A DNA stretch of 64,000 bases, taken from assembly GCA_021018815.1 (NCBI GenBank), contig JAITYX010000016.1:5719001-5783000 (forward strand), given 5' to 3'. The stretch comes from Talinum fruticosum (lineage: Eukaryota; Streptophyta; Magnoliopsida; Caryophyllales; Talinaceae). Numbering within the stretch: position 1 is the first letter of the stretch; each line of letters opens with the position of its first letter. Both the position numbers and the translations under genes were made by a program. The notes below the pieces were generated by a model. It saw only the letters and a program-made list of their open reading frames with translations. It was not told the origin of the DNA and did not search any database. Below, one piece after another: positions 25,641-39,243 of this stretch.

Positions 25641-26437
25641 CAAGTCAGAGAAATAGACCCGCTACTTTTTTTAATCGAAAGCCACATAACCTTTTTTTAA
25701 TTTGAAAACCCAACTACGATCATACTATGCTTCATATCTTGAGCTACTGACGTAAATAATAATTGGCAGATAACCAGTGGCTTGCATTGTTAACAGATTC
25801 AAGTGTGGAGTATCAGCAGTGCAGTCCTCGGGCAGTGCCAGAATTAGCAACTTGAGTCATATAATATATAGTAGACACTGTATCTTCAAGAAGAGAAATA
25901 CTACCATGCATACTGAACTAAAAAGATTGACTAATGTTTTGAGTTTCAATTTATCCCCAGCAAGAGCAAGCTAGATACTTCGCATGCCGGATGGAGCCCT
26001 ACGTTAATAAATAGAAGGTAGTTGACAGCAGTGATGAAAAGGTGTACTAACCTGGGTTCCCCAGTAGGAATTAATAGTCCTCGAACAAAAAGATAGCATA
26101 TTTACAAGTAATGTTTGAGCAGGCAGAAACTCTGATATCCGATGCTCCACTAGACCAGCGATGACCTGCAGTATGGATCATGGAATCACTAACAATGGAA
26201 ATTCAGAAAGTTTCACAAGAGAAAAATAACAGGAATGCCCTCCCCCAAACAAAACAAAAAAGATGGAGATCAGGAGGTAATCTCCTTCATGTCATTTATC
26301 CATGATTCAATCATTATTTCCTTCATCATAATTCCATCTAATAGCAATATGAGAAATTTTTGGCAACTCAGAAGCAATTTATGGTTGCTTGGACTCAGCT
26401 GTTTTAATTCCATGAAACCTACAAAGTTGTTTTTGGT
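24096..26437 (-). repeat. Parent copy of the segmental duplication
   Basis: This region (intergenic between CHX and the RETICULATA-related gene plus that gene's last two exons) is the intact partner of 365-2235, about 24 kb away in direct orientation. It has an extra ~160 bp at about 25578-25740, which contains a plastid tRNA fragment, and a longer intron segment at 26180-26390. Confidence 0.85.
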
Positions 26438-29400
26438 TCAAACAAAACCTACAAGGTTTTGCTCAAAAAACTATCATATATTATGAAGTTGGAACAAATT
26501 ATGTCTCTAGACAAGACTGTCCACTCGCCTATGATACATCTGAGCAATGGAAACATAACCACAAAACATGAGCAAATCTGCAATCTTTTCCCACAGAAAA
26601 TTCATAATCATCCACTGATAAGTTACCAAGCCTTTTGTGTAGGGGACAAGTTTATTTTAACTATATTCTTCATAAGGAAACATGTCAAAGAGTGTACACC
26701 ATCTCATGCAAATATTTTCATTCCATCAAATGCTTTAGATTCATATTTACACCTTTTGGCTACAAGGGATGATGGGTGATATCCCACGTAAAAGCTTGAT
26801 GAAATTAATAGTGTATACCAATCACCACAATAATGCTCAAACATAAAAATCATCACCTGCACTTTCTTCTCAACAGCTAACCAAAAATGAAAACCACAAC
26901 CCATCATGTATTTCAAACCCAGCATGGAAGACAATAGGATTCAATTCACTGAGGCCTTTTCGTGCAGCATATTTTATGAAATAGAAGACCCTTATCATTG
27001 GTAGAAAATTGACAGCTTACACAATCAGTATGCCAGGATTTTTTTTTTTTTTCACCATGTAACTAAATTGCCTAATTCAATATCCGATCAGCACAATCAA
27101 GATACTTGATGGGGATGGCATGCTTCACATCTCACAGCAGATGGTATAATGGAATTAATTATCTGAGCCAAACTACTGGCATTACATTCTTTCTCTTTCT
27201 CCTTTTTATTCTTATGTTTGAGGGCACATTCTTGGATCTTTGGGCTTGCTCAGTAATCACTAAAAAGATACCAATGTTCTTGCGCTCATTAAACAAACAG
27301 GCTATTTTCCAGTCAGTATATTGGTAAAACAAAAAAGGGGTAAATCTTCTTCTCTCTAAAAACATTAAGAATTAACGAAAAGCCTAGATGCAACTTATGA
27401 CTTTCTGTTTGGCCTTTCTTTTTTTTTTTTGGGGGGGGTGAAGAGATACCGTCTTCAGACATTATCCAAGCCATGTATTACTATATCTGACATCATAGCT
27501 GACAGATGGTGATCATCTTGGATATACTCACTCCAAGAAGTATTTATGAAGGTATTACCTATTTCACCCAATTACGGTAACAATCATTACGGTGATGAAA
27601 ACCAGTGCAAGAATAAAGAAAGTATCATTCATGACGCAGAATGTAGACACTATTCTTTACCTGGTACCGCAGATTCGCTGATGTTCCAAGAAAGAAACTA
27701 TAGACAACAGCAGTTTTAAGGATTGGTGATCTCTTGTACTTCTGGTCGGTGACGAGTGCTGGATTGAGAAATTTACGCAATGCGTATATAGTATTTGAAG
27801 CAGCCACAGCACCAATACTGGAAACAAATCCAACCCCAGAAAGCTTCAAACCGCCAACAAGCAGTGATGCAACTCGATGAGTTAGATTCCAGTTCTTCCC
27901 AACAGGATTCTTTTGGAAAGCATTGTCTGGGATAGATCCTAACAGACCCTTTAAAGAATCCATACCATCAGACATGTCCATCTCATCGCTGAAGGATAAG
28001 AACGAAAGGGTTGGTGCTGGAAGCCACACGGTAAAAAATCCACTACAGCTCCCCTGAGTGTGTCGGTAATGACATAGTCGATTTCTTGGAAGAAGTTTTC
28101 TTTACGTTTTTCATACTGTGCAAGCAGAGTAGTTGTTATAGATATCCCTTCTTCAATTGCTAATTTGTTTAAAAATTTTGGATCTGCTAATAGCCTTTCT
28201 CTAAAACCCTGCAAAGGAGGCATGCCACAGTGAGTCCGGGCCAACCTCTTCTAGAAAAGGTCTCTCATAGTATTAACAATGAAAAAACTACAAATAAGAT
28301 GAATGGAACCATATATGGTTCAACCTCAGGCAAACTATTCACTCTGATAACCACTTTACCTGGAAGCGATGAGTTAATTCCGACAGAATGGGATATTGCT
28401 CCAAATCAAAGAAGTTTTGTAGCACCTCAGGTGATACCAGACCAAGATCAAGTCCTTTTTGGAGGTCCTGAGAAGCATATCAAGAAGAGTGTACTGAGCT
28501 CAAGAATGATGCTTGACAAACTTGTAAGAACTTGATAACTTGATATGAGCTGAACATATAATTTCACATCACTAGCTAAATGCCACTGTACATTTAAATA
28601 AAAGAGTTGTATGATTTCAAATTTGAACTAACTTCAGCAACTCATAATCGCGAACCCTTCTGTAACAAACAACCAAGAACATCTACAGTATTTTTCAAAA
28701 CGTCACGTGAAGCCTTGCAAATTGCAACATTGAGCATCCCAATGAAGTTGCAAGCACGGCTAAAATTTATATCATAACATCAGTTCAACAAGCAATAACA
28801 TTCAATTAAAAATATCACAAATGATCTCATCAACATAAAAGTAGAATGCAGAAAATGGCAACTTCATATGAAACTCTGAAGAATGCCAACTTTCTATTTC
28901 TTTTGTCTTAAGATAGTGCGTGTTTGACAATTTGTTGGATGGTAACTGCATACATCTTGCCCCCACAACTAGCATTCACACTTGCATTTTTGTAACTAAT
29001 AAAACTGCTATATGTGTCATTCTCCATGTTCTTAGTAATTATTTCTTGTTTCTCTTCAGGGTTTTCAAATGGCAATTGTCAATGTGTGAAATCACAAATG
29101 TATATCCTTCTGGAGTTTTCAGGTATCTACTGGTTGTAAATCAGTTCAGAGTTTAGACCATGTAGAGGGTGACCTCAGACGGTACAAGTCGTAAAATCAT
29201 GCTGGGTCACTGTTCTTATAGTGGCATTTTTGGCTCTAGGAGGAAATTGTCAAGGTAAGAAACTTCCATGTGGGTAAGATAGCGACTGTACTCTTTGTAG
29301 GATTTTTCAAGGTTCATGTCGTGAATTATATTGAAGAGGTAAAAATATTGCTCAAGAACCTCAAAAGGTTCACAAGTAAATAACATGAAATTAGTTTCTA

Positions 29401-32400
29401 AAATGCCTTTTCCTCCACTATAAGCAAAGAAGTTTCAAAAATTACAAAACTCAAAACAGGGTTCATCTGTGACTTTTGTAAATCAATATCATAGCCCAAT
29501 CCCAAAAAATTATATCAAACAGGACTTTAATAAGTGTATGCAACCCCCCTTTTTCCTTGTCTCAGGAATATCAAGGATATGCATGCAGTGGACTCCACTA
29601 ACAGTGAGTAGGATGTTTCTTGTGGTGGGTGGCATTTAAGTTGGATCACCAAAGGCACTTGGCTGGTGCTCTGACTCAAGTTAGTCCCAATTTGCTGTTA
29701 GTTTTGTTTTCATACATAAACTTACCCATCTGAGACCACTGAATGTCAATCACACTTCTAAAGCAAACATTTAGCGTTTCAACAGGGTTCATCAGTGACT
29801 TTTGTAAATCAATCTCATAGCCCAATCCCAAAAATTATATCAAACAGGACTTTAATAAGTGTATGCAATCCCCCCCTTTTTTTCCTTGTCTCGGGAATAT
29901 CAAGGATATGCATGCAGTGGACCCCACTAAGAGTGAGTAGGATGTTTCTTGTGGTGGGTGGCATTTAAGTTGGATCACCAAAGGCACTTGGCTGGTGCCC
30001 TGACTCAAGTTAGTCCCCATTTGCTGTCAGTTATATTTTCATACATAAACTTACCCATCTGAGACCACTGAATAGTCAATCACACTTCTAAAGCAAACAT
30101 TTAAGCATTTCAATTTTCAAGCAATGTTTTTATAAGCAATTTACCTGAGGAAGAGCATCTCTTCTCCTGCCAGCTGCATTCATTATTCGTGCAATTTCAG
30201 CACGATCAAAACAATTCCTACTGCACGGTCTAGCAGCAGAATACCACAAGAAATCAGCAATAGGGACTTCTCCTTCTCTTCTTATGAATTGCCTTTCCGG
30301 GTCAAGTAGTATCACAACTTGATTCTTCTTCTGCATCTTCTTTGAAATTCTTGCTGGAACCCCCTTGCCTCGTGGTCCATACATGACATGACTTGCACCA
30401 GTGACGACTACAAGCAAACCAGAAGCTCCTCCATCTGCCACTGCCTGTAGAATGACCTGAGACATAGTATAATCCTCTACAGCCCTTGCTTGCACAGACA
30501 GGTATGAGCTTGGCCCAAAAGTAAATGTGTCATTCATAAATGATTGCTCCGTTGATAATCTACGAGAGATGGCATTAAACCCTGTTATAAATCCTGAACC
30601 AGCAGGAGGACTATACTTTCCACGATCAGCTTTAGAAAGTCCACGAATGCCTTCAGCTTGAACAGTCCTCAGAACCTAGCATATCAGCATTTATCTCAAA
30701 ATGTTAAATGATGAGGTTTACTCTTTTTTTTCTTTTTTTTTTTTGGGTTGGAGTGGATGGGGTCAGAGTTGGGCAGAGTTGGGCAGAACAATTTTTAAAT
30801 AAATTTTAGTGTATTTGTATAAATCCACATACAAAATACAATTTGAGAAAGCTTGCGAGTTGCAACTGTTTACAACTTCAAAATAAACTGCATGTTCAAA
30901 GTAGAAGTTAATTCTTTCTTCGCTTTTTTACATTTTTTTCCTTTTCCAGCGTGGGAATGGGGAGAGGTTCACGCTCACAAAATTGAGTTTAATGCTCAAA
31001 AAAGAAACCTTAATTAATTTTTCAGGCTACAGAAGGGGCCTAATAGACAAAATAAGGCCTAGAAAGTATGGACAGATGTGTACAGTCAAGCATGGAAGAA
31101 GAGAGTTCCTTTTCCTGACACGATGCAGCTAAAGGTAGCTTCTGTAATACAAGTTTAAGCAACATAATCAATAGAAGATGTAAACCAACTTATAAAACTA
31201 GCTTTCTTAGCTCTATGCCAAGGCTACAAGAAAAACCAAGTCAAGTGAAACTTAATGCATTAAGATAATATGGAAGAAGAAAAACCAAGTCAAGAGAAAG
31301 AATATGTTTAAATAGATAAATGGCTTCAGAATATCTTTCACTAGATGATAATATCAAACAGTTATTCTCCATGATGTCTAGTAAATGACATGAAAAAATC
31401 CAAATTTAATTGCCTCTCTCCTTGGAACCTTAGCAATTCAAATATTTGATTCTACCCAAAATACCCCACTTTCTTAGATTAGGTCCTTAATCAAAAGCCT
31501 TAACTAACTATTGTGCACCCTTCTAAAAGTTCACAAGCAAGTAGAGTTACAAAACACCAAGAGAATTTCGAACGCTAGTCCTAAAAATGAGGAGGTAAAG
31601 AGAAAGCACCTCAAGTGGCGTACCACAAGCTACCACTCGAACTGCATTATCACGGCAGTAACTTAAAAGAGGTGAATATTCCAGCCAGCGCTCAGGTGGC
31701 CAGTGTGGCGTGTAAAACTTTAATGTTTCCTCATCTATCCTGTCAACATTCACATGCATCCCTCAAACAATTAGAGAAATATTTAATATAATACTATCTG
31801 AGAGTGTTTCCAAGCATAACTTCATGCAATAAAATGTACATTGAACTCTGGGGTTGCAGAGAAATGACACTTGAAAACTTTTAAACTTCAATTGGATGGA
31901 CATAGTGACCAGAAGTTAACTTCGACTGGTCTCTGAACCAATGCCCAATTTACCAGATCACAAGACCATAGCTTCTTCTAGAGCACTATGCTTGCTTAAT
32001 ACTGTAGGTCCAGCAATTATCATCCTTAAAAAGGTCATCTGAAAGTGACAGCATTGCTGTCTCTTCTAACACTTAAAACCATGGTTTTTGAGCTGTTTTA
32101 ATAATTAGCATAATCTAAGTTTTTATTGGAAATTGATTAATAATTTAATATTTTAATATCGTAAAGTCTAAAGATGCTAACAAAAGCTAATTGCAATGCG
32201 AGTAATAGGATTTGAATTTGTATACCAAGTTAACTGAACAGCAAGCTCAACTTGGACTCAATGCACAATGGGTGAAATTTGGTGTTCAATTATCTAGTGG
32301 CATGCAACATGTCATCAAATAAGTCATAAAATTACATGCTAATTGCAATTATGGATTAACAACTTCTACATAGGTCTGCTTGTCAGAGAAGCAGGCCAGC

Positions 32401-34228
32401 AGCAAGAGTATTTTCAGATAGCTCCCATCAAAATTCCTTCTGTATTTGAAGCTACTTCTACCCCGTCATCATCATGCAAGTCCAATCAGTAAAACTAAAC
32501 TTCACATGGTCCTTTTTGACATAGAGAACAACTTTCACTTCTAATCCTCTTTATCGCAGAAATCATACATAACAGAAGCCTTCTCCAAGCCAAAGCAAGG
32601 GCACCTAGCCAGTCCATACGATTTGCAACAAACTGTGCTAATACTCATGGTAATTCACGTATATCCTACATTGCAAAAATCAAGGTGCTTCAATCACAAA
32701 ATCAAGCTTAGCACACATTCTGGTCATATATCATTGCTTCTAGAAGCTTCTCTTGGTTTTCAGCTGGGCACTGCCTTTATTCACCACTTTTTTTCATGAT
32801 GGTTTTTTCCACATCTAAACTCGTGATTCATGAACCAACCCAAAAAAAAGAGAAAATAAAAAAGACTAACCTTCACAGCCACATAATAGGATTAACATAA
32901 CCAAGCATAAACTTGATATTTCTAAGACAAATAGACATGTTTCATAGGACCATTTTTTGTTTAACATATTTACCTAGATCACTTGGTTAGGACTTGCGTT
33001 TTGACTGGTGTTCTAGACATTAGTCATTAGAGTCCATTCACTTAGGGGAGAGGGTTAAGAATAAGGGCAAACCAAGGATAACGGTGTGTAGAACATATGG
33101 CCTCAAAGTCATCAAGCAGGGAGCTCACTACAACTGCACCTAAACAACTTTATTCCAAGATAAAACAATGGAAACATATGGAGATCTCAGCCAAGATGGT
33201 AAGTGAACTAATCATTTATAACCCATAATTTTCAATGCACACAAAAAAGAAAAAAGTACATTGCAAGATTCAACTTTAAATGCTTGAAACATTACTTTAC
33301 TATTAGTTCATTCATTAGATTCACAAAACAATGACCAATGGAATCACTCCCAACTATACAAGGAAGTGGGAACAAAACAAATTAGCACTTTACACAACAA
33401 TCAATCCCAACTATATAAGGAACCCAATTCACTGAGCACTTAATTCCATAACAATAATCAATCTGTGAAATTACTCCCAACTACATAACGAAACAAATTA
33501 ACCTAGCACTTAATTCCACAACAAAAATCAATCAGTAAAATCATTTCCAACTATAAAGAGAATAAATCGACTTAGAACTTAACAAGGAGAGAATTTTATA
33601 CCTTCCATCCAAAAACTGATCAAGCTGCTCCTGCATATCGCAGGGGAAGGCTTCAAGAGCCAACGAAATCGACCGAGTACTCTCCAAACACCTCCTCCTC
33701 AAATTCTTCACAATCTCCAACTCCAACTCCTTGTCATCTCGAATCGGAACTTGCTCCGCCTCCCCTAAATACACAATCCTAGCATTCATCACCTTCTCCC
33801 ACACCTTACTCTTATCCTTCCCCACCGCCAGCGGCTCTCCAATCACCGTCGCATCATAAATCCTCGAAGCAACCTCCTCCACCTTCTCCGCCGGCGGATC
33901 CGTCAACGCCACCGGAACCTCCGCCGGCTTCTCCTCAGCCGCCGTCGCTACCGTCGACCGCAAAAAGACGCTCCGGCGGCGAGAAGCGGAATGAGGACAA
34001 TGCCTCGCCTTCCGGCGCTAAACTCCCCGGGTTCTTCTCGAACTCCGCGATTGCAGGCGGAGAGGGAGATGCGTCCGCATCTGGAAGAAATCCGCCGGGA
34101 AACATGGATTCCGGCCGAGTGTTTCCGCCGGAGGGAGTCTCCGGCGAGATACGCCGGTGAGGGTTGGTGGAGGGAGAGCGGAGAAGCTGTGGGGTGTAGT
34201 CAATGCCCCGGGAGATGTGAAGCTTCAT
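25142..34228 (-). CDS. RER5/RER6: RETICULATA-related protein with ChaN/DUF399 and DUF3411 domains
   Basis: Plastid protein of the RER5/RER6 (BPG3-like) type; relatives affect chloroplast and leaf-mesophyll development, biochemical role unknown. Exons in reading order: 34228-33602, 31739-31610, 30675-30145, 28467-28360, 28208-27661, 26165-26052, 25285-25142; ~734 aa. A basic Ser/Pro-rich N-terminus and a hydrophobic segment after RRG (about residue 80) look like plastid and thylakoid targeting. Residues ~145-370 are the Tiki/ChaN-like DUF399 domain ([39 protein letters not shown]). Residues ~470-690 are DUF3411 ([45 protein letters not shown]). Three single-base gaps break the frame: a G run near 34010-34015, T5 near 33965 (AAGAS-F-LRSTV) and T6 near 28034 (VVDF-F-TVWLP). 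Restoring one base at each makes all phases consistent, so I read the gene as intact. The exact start is less sure because of these. Confidence 0.9.
25590..25630 (-). pseudogene. trnM-CAU: 5' fragment of plastid elongator tRNA-Met (trnM-CAU)
   Basis: On the minus strand this is the first 41 nt of the plastid trnM-CAU pattern: ACCTACTT acceptor, GACTCAGCGGTTAGAGT D arm, and the anticodon arm with CTTTCATACGG, CAU being the anticodon. The variable loop, T arm and 3' acceptor are missing. It lies in the ~160 bp absent from the duplicated copy at 365-2235. I interpret it as a small nuclear insertion of organelle DNA; it is not functional. Confidence 0.75.
29455..30106. repeat. Tandem duplication, ~326 bp x 2, in an intron
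   Basis: CAGGGTTCATC recurs at 29457 and 29783 and the whole unit repeats with high identity (shared blocks AAGGATATGCATGCAGTGGA, GTTGGATCACCAAAGGCAC, ACATAAACTTACCCATCTGA). It sits in the intron between exons 3 and 4 of the RETICULATA-related gene. Confidence 0.9.
33325..33590. repeat. Degenerate ~66 bp tandem repeat in intron 1
   Basis: Four loose copies of a unit containing CCCAACTA(T/C)A, AACAAAT and CACTTAATTCCA(C/T)AACAA, immediately inside the first intron of the RETICULATA-related gene. Confidence 0.6.
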
Positions 34229-34269
34229 TGGCGGGCGAAGAGAGGGTTTGGCCAAACAACTCAGCTTAG

Positions 34270-37000
34270 TTTTACTGCTACATCCACATGGCAGCTCTGA
34301 AGTGGTGGTGGTAGGAGAGAGAAAGGAAACAGGGCGTGGGGTGGGGAAAGAAAATTGGATGAGCTTTTCCCCACCTCTAAAAAAAATGTGATTCGAGTAC
34401 GAATTTTTGTGGATTTTCTGAGTCGTATTTTATCAGTCGTACATATATCTGACCTGTCTTGTGGTCATGCAAATCCTAATACGCTTTCGATTTTTGTTCG
34501 CATATTCGCATTTACGTGATTGATATTTGCAAAGGAAAAATTATCAAAGGTATAGGGTTTGAAATAATCTTGGGATAATTTAAAGCAATTGTAGTTCATG
34601 TATTTTGCGATTTAATTTTGTCTATGTATCCATCTGCAACACACATTCTATTCAGTCCAAAATTGATCCGTCCACATGGTCTCTCATATAATCAGTATGT
34701 TCGCGTTTTCATGTTGTATTATTTTTTGTTTTTACTAATATTTCCATCTTTAAAAAATAAAACTAAATTAAATATGTATATTTGTAAATTTTATGTGTAA
34801 AATTTTATTTGATAATTTAAGAAATGTAGAAGTAATGTACTGAATTTTAAAAATTTTGATTATATAATAATATAAATAATATACATCCTCATATATAATC
34901 CAAAATTTTAAATCATAAATGAGGATATCTTACTTTTCTCGCAACCCCTCCCTTTCTGTTTTCCCACTGTGTCTCTCTCCATCTCAAGTATCTCTACGCT
35001 CTCCATATCACTAATATAAAATAATATATTTTAAAAATAAAATAATTTTTTATTTTATTTGAAAAATCTATTTTTAAAAAATGAGGGTGATGGAGTGGAC
35101 GGGAGAGGGAGAGGATGAGGGAGAAAAATAAGGCCCCACGTAGATTAACGTTAAATTGTCTTAAAATGCTTCAAGTTCACTACAAATTAAAATAATACTC
35201 CTATTTTAAAAATACATGTTATTTTAAAGTTATGAGGTAATACTAAGAAAATAAATTTTATTTTAAAAGATCAAGCTATCCTCTATTTTTTTAGAAATGA
35301 AGAAAATTAATAAAAAAAGAAGAAAAACAAAACAATTAATAAGGACAAAATTGGTAAACTAGTAATTAATATGGCATTGAAATTATAAGGTGTCAAGCAT
35401 TGTGAAACGAGAAAAATTAGTTAAAGTGACATATATTTTGAAACGAACGGAGTACCTTTTTGGTCAATTTTCTTTTCCCGAATAGCGTTTGTTTCCATTG
35501 TACTAATTTTTTGCTACTTTAGATTTATGTGAGATTTATGTGAGGATCAAATTAACTGTTTGTTTATAAACAAATAGAGTTATTTTATTATAAATTTTTT
35601 TATTTTAAAAATTGAGTACGAGATTGTATTTAAGGAAAACAATTGTCAAACCACTTAAATCAAATTACGTCGATTTTATGATAGTATGGCCATTTTTTGT
35701 GTGGGTATTTTGGAGTGTGGATTAGGATAGACGTGGAAAAGTAAGATAAGTATGGGATAAGTGGGCGAAAATGAACATTTTTAGGAAGAATGAGGGAGGA
35801 TGGGAGGAGTGGGTGACTTTAACGTAATAAAGTTGAAAAAAGTTTTCGAGGAGTATAATGGATGAGCATATGAAATAGTGGATGAATGTAAATTATGTTT
35901 AAGAATAGCAAGGAGTTGATTGGAGTAACTAGTAGATGTGAACGCGGAAAGAGGTTGATTTTTTCAAAAAAAGAACCTTATAATATATATTAGCAATAAA
36001 TAATAAAGAATAGTAATAAATAACTAATAGTTAAAAAGAATGTGGACTTTTTAGTTGACAGTTTTTTGAGGAAAAAAATAGTTGTTTGTAGAGGTTTAAA
36101 GGTTTTGACCAAGTTAAATAAGTGAATTAGTGTTTGGTAAATAATTGTATAGTCTCAAATAGCTATTTCTCAAATAAGGAATAGCAATATAGGTATTAAA
36201 CAATAAGGTAGAAGGAATAGGCCCTAAAGTTATTGCGAATTTTTTCGGTGTCTTTCGCAAGTATTTGAAATATGACGAGATTAAAAAAATTGAAAGTAAG
36301 GGTTATACTTTATAGAAGAGTACAATTTTCTGCAAGCATTTTTATAAAAAAGAGATATGTAGAGCAACACAATAAGTTTACAACAATACATGGAGGGGAA
36401 TTACACTTAAAACCTAGTATACTTACTTAGCATTGCACCTTATTAACACCCTTAGATAACAATAAGAGAAGAAGAACATTGATATTATGAAAAAAAATCA
36501 TTGAATAGAAAAATCAAATGGAAATTATGAAAAAGATATTGAGATCGTTGAATGGAAGTACAACTGTAATTTATTATTTTGAAAACCAGGTGAAAAATGT
36601 TAGAATTCACCATTTTTAAAGTCTAACCTGAAATATGAACAGTTCGTACCTTATCTACATGTCCAAATTGTCAAGTCTAGTATTTGATGTGACATAACTC
36701 ACATATCTTTGTGAACATTGATTAGTTTAATTGGCAAATTATTATTAGAGACACGGGTTGAAGTTCCATTTACATAAACTTTTATGTCTTTTATTACAAT
36801 TAAAAAAAACTTCTTCTCGCTTTACAAAATATAAACAAATAACTATACTACAAAATTTATTAATAAATAACCTATTTGCCCAAAATGCTTATTGTTATTG
36901 CCCAAAATTATTGTCTAATCACCCCCTCTTAGTGAGCATCAAGTTTTTTTCTCCAAAGTAACACAACAATAATAATGATCCATTTAAAATAAAATATTGC
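34270..37000. other. AT-rich intergenic DNA
   Basis: Between the divergent starts of the RETICULATA-related and DCD-kelch genes. No supported gene. Short tRNA-like tokens near 36722-36775 (TTAGTTTAATTGGC...GGGTTGAAGTTCC) could be an old SINE, but are too weak to call. Confidence 0.5.
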
Positions 37001-37031
37001 GACACTGATTATTACTTATAATCAAATAATT

Positions 37032-37700
37032 TTTTTGTCATTGATTACCTTCAAAGAAACTGTTTCCGGAGAAAATTGAGTTGATGATGTGGATGATGAC
37101 TCGAAGAGGGGAAGGATTTACTGCTCCGGTTCCGAGGACGTGGCACGAGCGATCCGAAGTCGAGTGATGACTACCTGAACTCGCAAAAGGCGAAGCCCGG
37201 GTGGTGGATCCTGGGAACGCCCCTCCGACGCTCAAGTTAGTATCCGATTTGATTGAAAGGATCGAGGAGATCTTCCTCGATATGCGTGAGGGATTCCTTG
37301 GGAGACGAGAAGATTTCCAAAGATGGAAGTTCTAGGGGATGAATGTGTGCCGGTGAACGTTGATGAACGTTATGAATTTAGATGAGAGTTGAGAGCTTAG
37401 GAGCTTGAGTGATTATCCTCAAGTGAGATGTCTTGTCCAATGAACATAAAAGCATGCCTTGGGATGTGAGAAAAGATGAGTATTTATAGGAGATTTTAAA
37501 GGGGTAAAATGGTACTTTTATCGTGGTTTTACGGAAACCCTAGCCCTAGTGGGCTTTGGGGCTTTTACCTGGCCCGATAAGGATCATCTTAGGCCGATTC
37601 CTCCCTTATCCAACTGATTAGGCCCAGTCGGCCGGTGACGTGTCGGCTGAGATGGAACTGTCCGAAAAATACCCGAATTAGAAACAATAATAAAAAGCGA
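37032..37700 (-). mobile_element. Probable LTR-retrotransposon fragment (solo LTR)
   Basis: The block is GC-richer than its surroundings. On the minus strand it reads TATAAATA (about 37473-37480), then a C/T-rich leader, then ACTTGAGCGTCGGAGGGG and CCACCACCCGGGC, a combination typical of R-U5 regions of plant Ty3/Gypsy LTRs. No gag-pol is present. The termini and target-site duplications are not resolved. Confidence 0.5.
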
Positions 37701-37883
37701 TACGATACTTATCTAAGATTATCAAAATAGACATATGGCCACTTAATATGGGCTAAAATAGGATACAAACTTACCATATAATACAATCCTTTTTGAAAAT
37801 ATTTTCGGAAAAGAACCAACATATAATCATGCCATAATTTAATCCGACATTTCAACTTGAATAATTCAACAAGCTACATCAAT

Positions 37884-38000
37884 GAAGTCATGACTTAGTG
37901 GTCAAGATTGAGATCACGATTATATTAGATCTCGGATTTGATTCCTCATTCCCTATTATATTGTATTGCCCTTTGTGACTCATTTGCACCAAAAACCAAG
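37884..38000 (+). mobile_element. Possible SINE
   Basis: ATGACTTAGTGGTCAAGA resembles an A box and CTCGGATTTGATTCCTC resembles a B box ~55 nt later. A TATTGTATTGCCCTTTGTGA stretch follows, as in plant SINE bodies. No clean end is visible. Confidence 0.35.
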
Positions 38001-38954
38001 ACAACTAATATGTATATATAAAGAAATACACTATCAAAGACCATAACGTTATTTTACTTACGGAAAGAACGAAGTAACTGCTTGCCAATTTTCCCACATT
38101 AATCCTCGTCTTTTTGTCAAATTTTCCAAATAAATTATTAGGTTGAAGGTTAGAAATGAGAGATACAACTTTGAGCTTAACAAGTCTATATAAGTCTATG
38201 TAATATTTCCGTCGTGTTTGTCAAAAATAAAGTCTACACGAAGTTTATTTCTTTCTCTTTTCTTTTAGAAATCTTTTACATGATCGAGTGAAGTAAAAGG
38301 GGATATAGGAATATTCATATTCATCTTTTAAAGTGAGGGAGGAATTAAAATTTCTAATAGTTCTTCTATTTCCTCATCTATTTCTCAGTCATTAATGTAT
38401 CAAAACAACGCCAATGTAAATCACCTTTCTCTTACCTTATCCTCCCTCCCACCTTGCATTAAATTCAAACAGATTATTATATAACGTGTTAAAATAAGTT
38501 AAGATTAAGGGGATAAAAATAGGGTTAATAGAGGAAATGTATGAAAAACATTCCCCTCCCTCCTCCTGCACCCCTAGTTAATCGAACAATATTTCCCTCC
38601 CTTCGGTCTAACTTGTAAAATTTCATTTCATCCTTTGAAGTGAGAGAATTCATATATAACTCGTGTTGGACTAAAAATAATAATAAAGTAATATTTTACT
38701 CTCTTAGGATATTGATAAAAGATAAAAAAATATTTTAAGTTAAAAATAATAAATTATTAAAATATTATATATTAGAATATTATTATAATTATTTAGGAGA
38801 TTTGTTTGACTTTTTTATTATTTATCGATGCTATATTGTAATAAAATGGTAATATTTTAATTTTTTCGAAGAAATATTCTTCAAAGAAACAACGAACACA
38901 TGACAAGGGCAGACTTGTAATTTAAAGGGAGTCAGCTTTTTCTCTGCACCAATT

Positions 38955-39243
38955 TTGCCTTTCGCGGTTTGTTCAGAACATCAATCACCTTCGGAAAACT
39001 CCTCGCATACTCAACTTCCAGCCTCTCTCTCTCTCTCTCTCCCTCTCCCCTCCCCTCCCCCTCCCCTCCCCCTCAGTACCCTCCTGTTTAGAGCGAAGCT
39101 AAATCTCCTCCTTTTTTCTCTCTCTCTCTCCTCTCCCTCTGTTTCTCTCACCAGAATCGCAACCTTCACTTCGTCGCAGCGGCGGCGTTCTTCGTCGGGA
39201 GCTCGAAGCCAGATACTCCGAAAATCATCCTAACGGCAAAGAA
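38955..39243 (+). other. Probable 5' UTR exon of the DCD-kelch gene
   Basis: A CT-rich leader (CT repeat at about 39026-39042, then CCCCTCCCC repeats) ends at GCAAAGAAG followed by GTTCATCC, a plausible donor. The next acceptor is just before the coding ATG at 42567. This would give a 5' UTR intron of about 3.3 kb. The exact transcription start is not determined. Confidence 0.5.

Noticed and set aside
25142..34228. Calling the RETICULATA-related gene a pseudogene because of three frame breaks
   Set aside because: All breaks are single-base losses in homopolymers, splice sites are intact, and the same error type affects neighbouring genes.
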